NCBI GenBank assembly: GCA_020744225.1
Contig: JAGMWG010000021.1
Coordinates: 620,001-684,000 of the forward strand
Reading direction: 5' to 3'
Source of the DNA: Paraphoma chrysanthemicola
Lineage: Eukaryota; Ascomycota; Dothideomycetes; Pleosporales; Phaeosphaeriaceae
Length of the DNA: 64,000 nt
Within the stretch, counting starts at the first letter, position 1. Each line of letters starts with the position of its first letter. Both the position numbers and the translations under genes were made by a program. A model generated the notes under the pieces. That model was not told the origin of the DNA. It did not search any database and was given only the letters and a program-made list of their open reading frames with translations. Positions 44,188 through 56,174 of this stretch are shown in pieces.

Positions 44188-46429
44188 TGTGGGCTAGTGT
44201 AGAAACACCAGTCGTTGGCAATACCTGTCTGTCTAAAGTCAATTGTAATAGGTTATCAGCTTTGGAACTTGTTGTATTACAGGAGCCTATGTGTCATCAG
44301 AAAATTCATATTCTCCCCATTTCACGGGAAACGTCCTGAACGGCTGTACAGTGCTCCGTGAGCCATCGAACGGGCTGCACGTAAATGAACGCGCACGAGT
44401 TGACACGATAAGATCGCGCAGAGATATCAATATCCTGCCAAATATCTCTTGAATATAGCCGCGTTTCCGGCTGCAATAGTGTAGCCTGCTTTCTCGTGCC
44501 CCACATGAATGTGACCAGGTAGAGCTTGAATAGCGCCCTCTTTCATATATTCGCAAAAGCCATTAGTGCGACCGAGATTCCATCATCAAGGACCCCAAAA
44601 AGATACTGAGATACATCGCATACGGCAAGCTGCAAGCCTTTCGAATCCTCAGTGAACACGCAGAAGGTATTCTGGTATCCTTGCCCGTGCATTCGTACGG
44701 TCACATCTGGCACGAACGAGTAGTGCCCCATAGTCTCACGCTAGCTCGTTAGCTGTGAATGGGCGAAGTGCGCAAACTTGGGTGAGTGCGCGTTGCAGAC
44801 GAGTGCGTAAGCTTTGATCGAGGTAGCATGCTGAGCGGACAGTTTTACTTGTTACGGGTTGCTGCGAGTGAGATCCTTCGGGATGGATCAGGTCAAACCA
44901 TCAGGAGTAGTCGTATCGGTAGATCATGCTTGAACACATCCACCCTTATCTCGGCTGTAGTTCATAGCACGAGTTGCGTGTTCGATCGTATGCCTAGATA
45001 GGAGTAATCTGAATCCTGGGCGCAATGTTCAGCAAGCTAACCCAGGGCTCATTCAAAAGCTTCATCATGCTCAACTATGATCAAGGTAGCCGTCCGTAGG
45101 AAGTGGTGTTGGTGGGGTAACTAAGCAGATCGGCCAGCCCTAAACATCGGCGAATGTGGCGGATCTAAGTGCCAGGATTGATTCCCCACAATTTGTATTG
45201 TTTGCGAACGATATTCACCCCCACGGCTAGGCCTGCCAATTATCGCGGTCGTGAAGTGCAAACGATGATTGAGTACCTAAGGTCGCGTTCGGTGTTTGAG
45301 GATGGCAGAGATCTGACCGGATTTAGTTAATGACCGTGTCTGTGCGTTCGATGGTACACCTCACGTGATTGTCCGCCTTTTTGTCTCTCGTCGCCTTCGT
45401 CCTTCCATCATCTCAAAGGAATCTGGAGGATGTTCTCCCCTCCACACATCGAAGGCTCGTTGATGTCCCTTCGTTCTAATCATGACAGCTTCGATGACGT
45501 TCGATGCGGACCAGCCATTCAGAATGAGGCTTGTCAGCCACCACCCATCGCGACCGTTTAACGATCATTCGCTATGTCTACCTCATGCTAAGCCAGGAAT
45601 GCGGAAGGAACAATCATGCCGAAAGTGTGGCGTTGTTCACCACCACTGGTATTATTCGCATCAGTGCATACGCCTCCTGCAAGTTCACAGCTGCCGGCAG
45701 CACATAGGTTGATCATTCCGAAGTCTGCGAGAACGACACGCCACTTTGCACTGGAAGCAAAGAGTGGCGTACGGGTCCTGGGAGTTCTTTGCCCGAAGCA
45801 GTTCGACAACTTGCTGCGGTCGATAACGACGTGCAGTGCCCACGGCGGGGAAGCCAGGAGCCGCGCGAGACGCGCCGAAGAAGAAGCATGCATCAACAGC
45901 ATCCAGCCCACCGAAGGCCACCGAATGGCAGCCAATTCGATTCTCGGGCCCTTGCCAAGCGTTTTGGGATTCACATACCACGAAAGGCAGCCGCTAAGCC
46001 TGATGTGTCTCGGCGGCGATCGCGACCTGATAACCCCTCCACTTGAGCTCTGATGTGGTGCATTCGACGAATTGAGTGCTGCTGTTTGGCTGTTCATTGT
46101 GGATTCGCTTGGGCTATGTATTCTTAGGCCTGGAAGCCGGACAGCAGTTGCTTTTCCTGGGATGGCTTGAAGCTCCTTCTATCTTTACTTCAGGCGTCTG
46201 CTCGCCCCGCAGTTCCTCCTCGATAAGGTATTCGCCAGTCAATTACTGCAGGTCATCGCATCATACGCCCTTCAAATACGCGGGGTGTTGTTTTGAGATG
46301 CGCGAACGGAAGCCAACGGAGACACAACGCCATTCTACGCCCAGTTAACGACACTTTTCTTCCTGCATCAACCTTGCGCAAGAATCTATTCTGCGAGGAC
46401 AACACAGCTCATCAGCCCGGCAGTTGAAA
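44188..46429. other. Gene-poor interval with two doubtful open regions
   Basis: About 2.2 kb. On the minus strand, 44731-44427 holds two frames that read as one broken protein (see findings). At 45482-46053 all frames stay open over several hundred bases, including a plus-strand frame with CRKCGVVHHHWYYSHQC. Neither is convincing enough to call a gene. The rest shows nothing. Confidence 0.4.
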
Positions 46430-47993
46430 ATGGTGATCGATTTGACATGGTTACTGGGCGCCGCCTTCGTCGCCAGCACGGCATTCTTTCTAATCATTCA
46501 CAAGAGCAAGCGCGAAACTGTCCTTGATCGTTTACGCATCAGTCGTCGAAGGGTCTCTGGAGCGAAGACACCACCACGATCACTCTCGCCCGGCAAGAAG
46601 CAAGTGCAAGGGTTGGTGGAGGCGAACTATCTTGAGACTTTCCCACCATCACGACGACATGCTCTTGCCGAATTACAACTACCCGGAACTGTCGGTCGTT
46701 CCACTGACCCGCCGACTGATTGGAGCAAAGCAATGCTGCCCATGACGAAATCATATCTGGAAGCAAGTCCCTCAAGTTTCACACCTTGTGGATTCTCGGT
46801 TGAGGAAATCAAAGCACTCGGTGACTTCCCAGACTACTCAGCACTCAGTGGAGTGCCTCTGCCACGCCCATATCCGGAGTTCGATATCAACAAAGCACTA
46901 CCACGACCATACAGACCATTCCGTTGGGCATATCACCAAACTATGTGTGAGTGGCCCTTTGCACAATCATTCAGCTAAGCTCATAACATGCAGCACTCAC
47001 CAAGATGGAGCCTGATTGGTGGCTCGAGGTCGAGAGTACCTACGCAGACCGCATACAAGAACGCCAGGGTCTATTGGCCAAACATGGCGAAGCAGTCCTT
47101 CAAGCACTTCCAGGTTCTGAGCTAGCATGCAAAGAGCTAATGGAGATGGCTCTACAATTCTTGTGTGCGCGTTACCCGCATTACTTCAAGCTCGACAAAG
47201 AACAGATGGTTTTCCACAACGACATCCTCAAGACCGAGACAGACCTAAAGGCTACTGAACCTCTCCATGTACTATTCAACAACATACCCGAGGACTTTGC
47301 CATCATGCTACGAGACGACGAGACTGGCTTTTATCTGTTTCGAGCAGGCATCATCTGCAGCTCTTTAGGATGGAACGTTGCTTCCAAGATTGGTATGCGA
47401 CTTCACGAGATTCACGCTCCCATACCAGACTACAAGGAGAAGATGCAATTTTCGATGGACAGGTAAGCACATGGTCGGTCGTGGTTGTACCAAATTTGCT
47501 AACTGGGTGCAGATACTTCGCGAAGAAACCTACCGATAAGGCCATCCAAAGAGGATCATGGGGACTGGAGGTTGATCAGCCACTTTATATGCCGCCTGGA
47601 GATCCACACGAAAAACACCGCGAGCACCAGATGGATAATCTTGACCTGTCGCGTTGCAACCTTCGCGTCGATTGGCAAACACTTCGTCGCTTGCCACTTT
47701 CTGCTGGCGTTGTCTTCAATTTCAAGGCGCTTTTCACCCCAGTTGAGCAGTTTCGAGAGGAGCCTTACATCCCAGGCCTGTTGCTCAAGGTCCTCAATGA
47801 AGGCAAGAAGAGCTTGATGGAGTACAAGAGCACATGGCATGTTGAACACGTCGTGAAGCCAGCCATGGAGCGGTTCCACAAGGAGCAAGTCGAGAAAGGC
47901 ACCGTGCCGGAAGACTGGGAGCCGCATACGTTGGAGGAGAGCCCGTGGTATCCTGGCTGGGAAGAGAAGTGGCACCAGCAACAAGGCTTCTAA
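46430..47993 (+). CDS. DUF3445 haem-dependent oxidative N-demethylase-like protein
   Basis: Exons 46430-46946, 46994-47462 and 47513-47993 give 488 aa. An N-terminal hydrophobic anchor (DLTWLLGAAFVASTAFFLII) is followed by a basic stretch, then a linker with a Pro-rich part (LPRPYPEFDINKALPRPYRPF). The DUF3445 core follows: MEPDWWLEVESTYADRI, DETGFYLFRAGIICSSLGWNVASKIG, IHAPIPDYKEKMQFSMDRYF, a split RCNLRVDWQTLRRLP segment and FNFKALFTPVEQF. The family binds haem and has been linked to oxidative N-demethylation. The anchor suggests a membrane-associated protein. Next gene downstream is a class B flavin monooxygenase. Confidence 0.88.
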
Positions 47994-48700
47994 AATGCAT
48001 CAGCAACATAGCGTACGTCGCATAGCATACATTGCCCCTAAGCACATATACTGGCGCTATTGATGAGATAAGTACATAGATGTAGAATCTAAAGCGTATT
48101 ACTCATACTCTATGAATAATGGTGGTCGAGTCGATGCGTTCGACTCACCTCGGCGTTTCCACCACCTCCCGAACAGGTATAGTTGCCGGTAGCGGCTCCC
48201 CCACACTTTGCTCTCCGACCCACCTCACCCGCGTATCTACCATGAAGCTTTCCTCCTCCGTTCTAGAATCGCGTCCTCTAGAAATGGTCGTGTGATTGCA
48301 AATCTCCTATGTGTCAGTCCAGAAATGCAAGCAGCCTTGCCATCAAAGCAGTAAGCACGAACCATGCCAAATTTGAGTTTGTTCGTATCAACCAGGGCCC
48401 CTGTTCCTGTAACCTCGGAGCTTGTAGCAGACGCAAAGAGGGGAAAGCGTGACATAAAGCCGAAGCATTGGAGCAGCCTCCAATAGCGTGGCCGACTAGC
48501 AGTCACGGACTAACGGAGTGATTGACTTAATTGCAACGGAATTTGCCCGAATCTGTCGTGTAGCTTGACCGTGCTTTAAAGCTTGGGCGAGCTCTCCCTG
48601 CGTTCGTCGTCGCCTGTTTTTTTCCTCGATTTTCTTTGTGATAACCGCAATTTTCTCAAAGATACAGCGGTATAATAAGCCTTACACGACAAGCCTCAAT
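47994..48700. other. Intergenic region
   Basis: 707 bp. A minus-strand frame at 48237-48506 opens with GTG and has no recognisable domain. A T-rich, promoter-like stretch precedes 48701. Confidence 0.5.
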
Positions 48701-50677
48701 ATGGGCGGCTCGCAACCATGGCCACAAGTCCCAGTCGGGAACAAAGACCACACCGACGCAGCGGTCGTGATCATTGGCGCCGGGATATCAGGTACCCATG
48801 ACCATGCTGTACCCTGCTTACCCAGGAAATATCTACTAACTTGACGACAAGGAATGTGCATGGCCATTGACCTCATCAAACGCAATTCTCTCCAAAATTT
48901 TATCATTCTCGAGAAATCCTCATCCGTTGGCGGCACATGGCACGACAACAAGTATCCCGGCTGCTGCTGCGACGTCTGGTCCATGTTGTATAGTTATAGC
49001 TTCGAGCAGAACCCAGATTGGACGAGGCAGTACCCTGGCCAAGAGGAGATTCTCGTATGTTTACATTCACTGCGCACAAGTTTCCGCGGACAAGTATGCT
49101 GATCTGGTATTAAGGACTATTTGCGCAATGTAGCGCAAAAGTATCAACTCTACAAACACATCCGGTTCAACACATCTGTCGAAGAAGCAGCATGGGACGA
49201 CGCAACGAAGAGATGGAAAGTCGATGTTAAAGTCACGGGTGGGAAAGACGCCGAGTTCAACTCTGCGTACAGTATCAACTGCGATTTCTTGGTGTCGGCG
49301 GTAGGACAGTTGAACCAGCCACAGTACCCTGATATCGAAGGTTTGGAAGACTTCAAGGGCAAGATTATGCATAGTGCACGATGGGATTGGAGTTATGATC
49401 TGCAGGGTAAAAATGTTGGGATCATTGGGAACGGTGAGTTGAACGCTCCATCTTCCATTCTCGATGTACTGATTATTCCAACAGGCGCAACCGCTGCACA
49501 AATCATCCCCGAGATCCTCCCCTCCACATCCCACCTCAACATCTACCAACGATCTCCTAATTGGGTCATCCCCCGCCTCGACGGCCCAGTCTCTTCTCTT
49601 CAACGCGCAATCTACCGCTATCTCCCGCCCGTACGCTGGCGTGTTCGCGCCGGCATGATGGATTACCGCGAATCCTTCTACTCCGCCGTGACAGACGGAT
49701 CTTCCGCCTTCGCAGACCTGCTGCGCACCCTGTGTCTCGAGTCAATGAAGCGCGAGATCCCCGAGGGCGGGAAAACCGGCCTCTGGGAGAAACTCACCCC
49801 GAATTACAGTCCCGGATGCAAGCGCGTAATCATCTCAGACGACTACTACCCAGCCCTCGCGTCGCCCAAGGCAAGCTTAGAAACAACATCCATCCGCCGC
49901 ATCACGCCCACCGGCATCGAACTCACCGACGGCACGCACCACGAGCACGACATGATTGTCCTCGCCACAGGCTTCCGCACGACAGAGTTCTTGCACCCGA
50001 TTAAAATCACCGGCACGAATGGCCGCAGTCTAGCGCAAATATGGGACAAAGGCGCCGCAGCACTGTACGGCACGACTGTCCCCTCCCTCCCTAACTTCGG
50101 CATGTTTTACGGTCCAAATACGAATCTAGGACATAACTCTATTGTGCTGATGATCGAGGCGCAATCGCGCTATCTCAATACGCTTGTGTCCGCAGTGATG
50201 GATGCGCGGAATCGCGGGACTAGGATCGGACTCATGCCGAAACAAAATAGGACAGATGTGTTTAACGACAAGATCCAAGCCGTGCTCAGGGAGAGCAGTT
50301 TCGCTGATCCGAATTGCGCGAGCTGGTATAAGAATGCAGAAGGTCGGATTACGAACAATTGGAGCGGCACGGTGGTCGAATATCAGGATGTCTTGTCCAA
50401 GGTGGATTGGGAGGATTATGAGACAGTCGGGGGCGGGGCGGCTGGTACGAAGACGAGTGCGAGTAAAGTCGTGTTTGGGAGCGGGAAGTTGGAGACGAAG
50501 ATTGGGAGGGTGAGGGAGGAGACGCTGGTGAGTAATACGGGCGTTGGCATTGGGGACGTTCAGCGCGGTGGCGGCGGGGGCCGTGTGGGTGTATCGTGGC
50601 AAGTTGCCCAAATCGTTTGGATTCAGGGCTTAGAAGTCATTTGTACTGGGCAAGGTGTTTTGTGTTTGCAATATTGA
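48701..50677 (+). CDS. Baeyer-Villiger-type / class B flavin monooxygenase with C-terminal frameshift
   Basis: Exons 48701-48791, 48852-49054, 49115-49433 and 49485-50677 give 601 aa. Note that the third intron (51 nt) keeps frame and is easily missed. Seen: FAD Rossmann AAVVIIGAGISGMCMA; GGTWHDNKYPGCCCDVWSMLYSYSF; the BVMO fingerprint FKGKIMHSARWD; NADPH-binding GIIGNGATAAQIIPE; and DMIVLATGFRTTEF. The C-terminus after VSNTGVGIG turns Gly-rich in this frame. The +1 frame over 50550-50633 reads a hydrophobic anchor (FSAVAAGAVWVYRGKLPKS) ending at TAG 50631-50633, which fits the family better. A surplus G in GGGG (50552-50555) would explain it. Substrate unknown; typical chemistry is ketone-to-ester insertion. 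Convergent with ATG3. Confidence 0.88.
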
Positions 50678-50815
50678 TAGTATTATATCCAGTAAGGCAC
50701 AGTGTCTAACTGAGCATCGCTTGCTTGGCATGCTAGTCCGTTCATAACCTTGTAAACGCCGAAAAGTATCCAAATGAACCTCCCAGGCTGATGAAAATGA
50801 AAATGAACAACATTC

Positions 50816-51976
50816 TCAGACGCCCATGGTGAAGTCGTGTTCTATTCCCGGCGTGACACTGTCATGTGTTAGGTTTAAATCTGACATCACGAGACGGACG
50901 GCGGCGCTTACCTTGCCATGAACTTGAGGAAGACGACGAGGTACTGATCTACTCGGATAGCAACCTCGTCGTCGCCACCCTCGCTCAATACTTCCCAGTC
51001 GTCTTTGCCCTCCTCGCCGTCTTTGCCCTTTGCTTGTTCGGTGAGCTTCAGCAACCGTGTGTCGTCGACCAGTGCCTCCATGCCGCTGTCGAGCTTGCTC
51101 ACGTCCTTGCCCGCCTTGAGCTTTGCAAGCCGTAGCTTCAGGGCGGCGTCGGCGCGGTCGAGTAGCACCTTCATGACCGAAGCGTGCTTGCAAGGGTGTA
51201 CGGAGGCGGTCTTGAGGGCGTGGTCAAAGAAGGGAAAGTCCTCGATGGTGACGGTCTTGTCCTTGTAGTCGCCTACAATGTCCTCCATCATCTCTTGCGG
51301 CTTGAGCGGTACCGAGGTCGAGCCGTAGCCGGATAGATATAACCGCGGTGTCCGGTAGTGTGCAGAGTAGCAGATGTAGAGGGTGTATGTTCGCAGTGGA
51401 CTGTATGTGTCAGCCTTGATATCTACCTGGCGCGAGTATGCCGCAGCAGATGACTTACGCTGATGTCGATGAGCCGGCTTGGGGATCTCTTATGATGGCC
51501 TCTTCGTCGTCCTCGTCATCTTCCATGTCCGGTATCTCGTCGTCCTCTTCCGCCGCGCCCAGATTGCCGCTCTCGTCAACGGTCCGCACGTCGCGCACCT
51601 TCGCCTCCTGGCTCGCAGCCATGCCGCCCGTCCTCAGCCATCCATCGTCTTCCGCCTCGCCCGCTGCAAAGCCATCGCGCACGATGGTCTCGTCCTGGCC
51701 CGCCTCTCCCGCGAAGTTGTCGTCGAGCCGCCGGTGGCAGGGCACGCCGCGCGTTACGAGAAACTGCTTGCCCTCGGGGAGGTATGAGACGCGCTTTGCC
51801 GGCGATGACGCGTCTGCCCACTGCCACGACGGGAACTTGAAGACGAGAAAGTCGCCTGCGAGCACAAACTCCTCTGGCGTTATCTGCCCTGTTTCGCGGA
51901 AGGTCGATGTGTGGCTGATGGCGGCGGTGCGCTCGCGAAAGGTGTCGATGTAGGATCGCACAAAGTTGTATGCCAT
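50816..51976 (-). CDS. atg3: Autophagy E2-like conjugating enzyme ATG3
   Basis: Exons 51976-51459, 51400-50912 and 50858-50816 give 349 aa. ATG3 hallmarks: the N-terminal amphipathic helix (MAYNFVRSYIDTFRERTAA), HTSTFRETGQITPEEFVLAGDFLVFKFPSW, RVSYLPEGKQFLVTRGVPCHRRL, an acidic flexible region (about 140-170), RTYTLYICYSAHYRTPRLYLSGY, and the catalytic cysteine C243 in VHPCKHASVMKVLL. Also VDQYLVVFLKFMAS and the end TPGIEHDFTMGV. It transfers ATG8 to phosphatidylethanolamine, receiving it from ATG7. Cytosolic and membrane-curvature associated. Confidence 0.96.
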
Positions 51977-54824
51977 GATGACGTCTAGTCTCCGGGGTGA
52001 AGGGGTGTGTGTGTATGCGTGTGTTTGGTGTTGATAGTCCAGTCGTGTCGCCGAGTGTGTTTGTGCCTGTCGAGGTCGCATGGAGGGGGCGGGGCTGCAC
52101 CAGTCGCCGCTGCCTGCGCATCCCGCGCTAGTGAGCCACAGCACGTCAGCCTTCCCGTCCGCCTGCCCTGACAACGTACCCTTCATCCTACACCAGCTGA
52201 CCTTCTCATTCACCGTTCCACCTCGTGGTCACGTTCTTGTCGTCCTCGCCATGCTCACCAGGTCTTGTCCTGGCCGAGTGCGGGCTTACCGAGCGTGGTT
52301 TTCGTCCCACTGACAACGAGCTCATGCGACCTCAATGTCACAGCACCTTGCTCAATGCGGGATATTCCATCAGCCCCAGGGTGAATGAGCTTCGGCTTTC
52401 GGGCATGGCGAAGACCGTCAACCCCACTAGCTTCACCATCTGGCGTAACGGAAGACGCAAGTATCAGAATGCCCAATCCGTAGAGACCTCTCATCATCTC
52501 TCGCCATGTTGCCTCACCTTCGCCTTACGCAATGACATCAATTGTCCCACCCAGGGGATTCGATCTTTGAGCTAGCAGACAGTCCCGGTTGATCCCAGTA
52601 TCGCTTCTCTACTGCGACACGACACAGGCACAGCATCATAGTACACGTTCGCTTTGCATCTGGCAGTACGCCTCTTCGACTCCGTACTCCTTTCGCCACT
52701 GTTTCGATTTCGTCCTTTCAAGACACAGCATTCGGACCCTCGCCTGCTTGACCAAGAGATTGTCCAGCTCTGTTCCGCAAGAGTAATATGTAGACTTGGA
52801 CAGAAGTCGAATTACCCCCGCGAAGAGAATAGTACCAGAACTATGCATTCTATACATGAGCGCATCTCGACTTGTCTGGAGCTCAAGTCGCCTTGCCTAC
52901 CAGACAGAGCACCACGACAAGGCCAACTTAAGCCTCCGAACTCCTCGCCTCATTCAACAAATCCCGGCACTCAAGCCATCGAGCAGACGAATGCCATGGG
53001 CGCGACCCTCCTCGTATCATTGACGACCTTCCCGCTGATGCAGATAACATCGGTTACGTTAGGCTATTGTTGGCTCAATACTAGCTTGGTCGACATGACC
53101 CTATCGACTGCCACCAGCTAGCTGCTGTGTTCAATGTCTCGTCACCCCATCATATCGGACCGAAAAATACTCAATGTGCACCACTTTCTCTGCCAGAACA
53201 GCATTACTGATTTAGGAGTTCTTATTGTGCTTTGAGCACCTTGGTACTAGCCTTGGGTTGGCAGTCTGTGGCACTGCGCATCAACTGCTCAGCATTCTCT
53301 AGATTTTTCTGATTGGCATAGTAATTCGCAATCAGGCGCTGAGGTTATCATTTGTTACGCTTACATCCAAGACGACATTTACAGTCGCCCCCATGTGGGG
53401 AGTTATCGTGTTGGCAGTTTGATGAAGCCCTGTCGCTACACATTTGCGCAGGCATTCATATGAAACTCCGCCCAACATACCAGACGTGCTTGTTCCCGCA
53501 GATCGCCCGGTGAGTCGGTATACTGAATGCTCACGCAGATCGAGGATCTCACTCCGACCCGCGGCCAACACGATTTCAACGTTTGCAAATATCATCACTG
53601 TCGCGAAGCTTGATCTGCTGATCATGCATCTATTACTTAATGGCCCACATTGGTAGGCTTCGCATGGAGTCTCTCCTTTCGGCCACTGAGCTTGTTTGCA
53701 AACTGCGTGTTTGGCAGATGTCTTTCACATGCGATCGTGTTCTCATTTTTCGATCTCAAGACATTCATGTCCGTATTCTGTGAGAACAAGAACGACAAAG
53801 TATTCGCATGCGACAGCCTTCTCCATATACGGCTTGAGGAACACGATAGTCCGTGCGACTCCGAGTATGCATCCAGTTGCAGATTAGCGCCAAGTAGATA
53901 CCACCTCTCGAATTGGCGGGATATACCCTGCTTCGCCGATAAGTGGTACCCGATGTCATCGATCATGGCAAGGCGCAGGAACCAAGCATGGTCTTGGCTC
54001 AGCGGATAACTGCATATCGATCTGTGATCATCCGAGTGCGATGGCGCGAGTTTCTGGCCATTGTTATGTCTGGCAGATTCTGTGACGACGCAGCACAGAC
54101 ATGCATGACATCTAAAAAGATTACCCCTGATCTGGGTGGAGCTCTGACTTTCGATAAGAGAATGGCGATGATGTCGGCTTGAATACACTTTTCGCACAGA
54201 ATCATTGGTGTGCTATACACACTGTACAACTCCTCTTACTCGGAGGCAGGATACCCCGGTCAGCCTAAGAGCTTGTAAGACAACACACAACCTGTCAACA
54301 TGAATCTATATCTCATCCACGGGGCGTGCCTATATACGCCACGAACCAGGGTATTGTGTTCGATCACGTAGGATGCGAAGAGCGTGGATCAGCGACGGTG
54401 TTCTGTTTCCTGCTTGGGTCTAGTCACTTCCACACATGTCCTCGAAACATTCCACGACCGCAAAGTGGACACAGCAGCTACATGAGCATCTCGAACATCT
54501 TGGTCCTGCAATGCCGGCAGCTGTCAATGTGGTTCCACGAAACTAGGCAGGACACGATAGGCGTTCCGCTTCCGACATCAGGACTCAACGATGTGAGTCT
54601 ATTCTCAATTATCGGAGTCCACTCCCAGAGTAGTCGGGTAGGCTGTGTTAAGACGCGGTATAAATCTCACGCAATGGTGCTCAGCTTCATTGCGATCTTG
54701 CCTCATCTTCGACATTCACAGTCAAACGGCCACAACTGGCACTATAGTCAAGTTTCCCATCAAGTCTTGAAGTCACACTTTGATTCTGAACAAACACATT
54801 TTCAACACAGGCCAGACTCTCAAC
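51977..54824. other. Gene-poor region, no supported gene
   Basis: About 2.85 kb with only short, mutually overlapping frames on both strands (longest about 190 codons at 53637-54197 minus, without domain or splice support). It includes the ATG3 promoter. No repeat, tRNA or transposon ends recognised. Confidence 0.5.
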
Positions 54825-55117
54825 ATGGCGGATTCCAAACCCAATCCGGATGCAGCCCAGCCCCGTTGTGGTGGCCAACATCTTCAAGACTCGATTGTAC
54901 CTGCCCAGGTAGGTTGGAACATCTCCAACTTAGAGCAACCTTCTGATCCCGCTCGCGTCAGGGCAGGTCTGACCAGACTCCTCTGATTGCCCAAGCAGCA
55001 TCGCCCAATAGCGAGAAGAACAATGCCTCATCCGAAAGCGAGCGTGCATTAGCAATGGTTCGATGGCTTGAGGAGAATAAAATTGATGCGCCGTGGACAC
55101 CTGAAGCTCGAGCTTAG
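54825..55117 (+). CDS. Small spliced hypothetical protein, 79 aa
   Basis: Exons 54825-54908 and 54962-55117 joined by a 53-nt GTAGGT...GTCAG intron with a CTGAT branch. The join keeps frame and extends the product from MADSKPNPDAAQPRCGG to a Glu/Ser-rich C-terminus with ALAMVRWLEENKIDAPWTP. No signal peptide or membrane segment; probably a small disordered intracellular protein. Not recognised. The composition looks coding, but the evidence is only one intron and one short frame. Confidence 0.45.
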
Positions 55118-56174
55118 CACGACTGCATGTCAATACTTAGTCATGGCATCAGGTCATTTCACTTGCATGATATGGGCGGTATCTAGACACTTGTCGCATC
55201 TCATTTGATCGAGGCTTCGACAACCCCACGAACATTTCCTTCACACGGCGGTTCATCTATGTCTGATACTGTCACGTTCGTAAACCCTCATAGTAATCAG
55301 TAACGAGCAATGAATAACATCAATTGCGGTGAGAGTCGGTACTTGCGCATAATTTGCCGTTGCAAAACACCTCAACGATCAATGACCTAATCATATCTAT
55401 TGCACCACACCACACAGGAAACACATGTCATTCGCACTCTACACCGCCTGTTCCGGCCTTGAAGGCAGATTGTACCTGGCCGATATGCCACAAGGCCCAC
55501 TCCCACTGCAGCTGATTCGCTCGGCCGGAGTCCCGCCATTGTATAACCTCAGTCTCCGGATTGCATTGGCGCGTGTGCCAGAAATACATGTCTGCTAGCG
55601 CCCGCTCGGGTTGCGCTGCCGGTCCAAGGAATAGACAGCCATTGTTTACGAGTTTGCTGTCAACGGGCGGGCAGTGTGCTGACATGCACATCTGAGCGTA
55701 TGTGCTTGTGCGCCGGACAAAGTCCATGGTACATCATATTTCATGCCGGTAGATTCAGCCGACGATGAAGCAGTTGGCTGACGTCTCGATCGAGTGCACT
55801 AGCCGTCTTTGAGACATCGTGAGCCAAATGCGAGCGATGACCGGAGTGTACATGAGATCCACTCTGGACGGCAACCGACAGCATAATGAGACGCTTGCGC
55901 TGTGCTTTGCTTTCTTTGTCCGGCGTGGTCACTGTGCTTTATTGTGTCATTGTTCGAGTGGTTGACAGCAGTCTTTTCACGATGCTCACATAGCAGGACC
56001 TTCACCTTTTCGCGTCACCAGTCTTAGAGTGCTCACACAACGGCACAAGCTCTTCCTTCACTTGTAGCTGTATGGTAACGGCAGTGAAGGCCTTGACCAT
56101 TCAAAAATTCCCGAACGATCCTGGAAATCAACACAACAGTCCTAAATCACACTTGCTACACAACTGTAAACAAT
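55118..56174. other. Intergenic region
   Basis: About 1.06 kb. A 99-codon ATG-initiated minus-strand frame (55727-55428) is present, with no domain or intron; I do not call it. No other feature seen. Confidence 0.45.

Noticed and set aside
53637..54197. 186-codon minus-strand frame
   Set aside because: No recognisable domain, no intron signals linking other exons, overlaps plus-strand frames of similar quality.
55428..55727. 99-codon ATG frame on the minus strand
   Set aside because: Composition is not implausible for a protein, but there is no domain, intron or context to support it.
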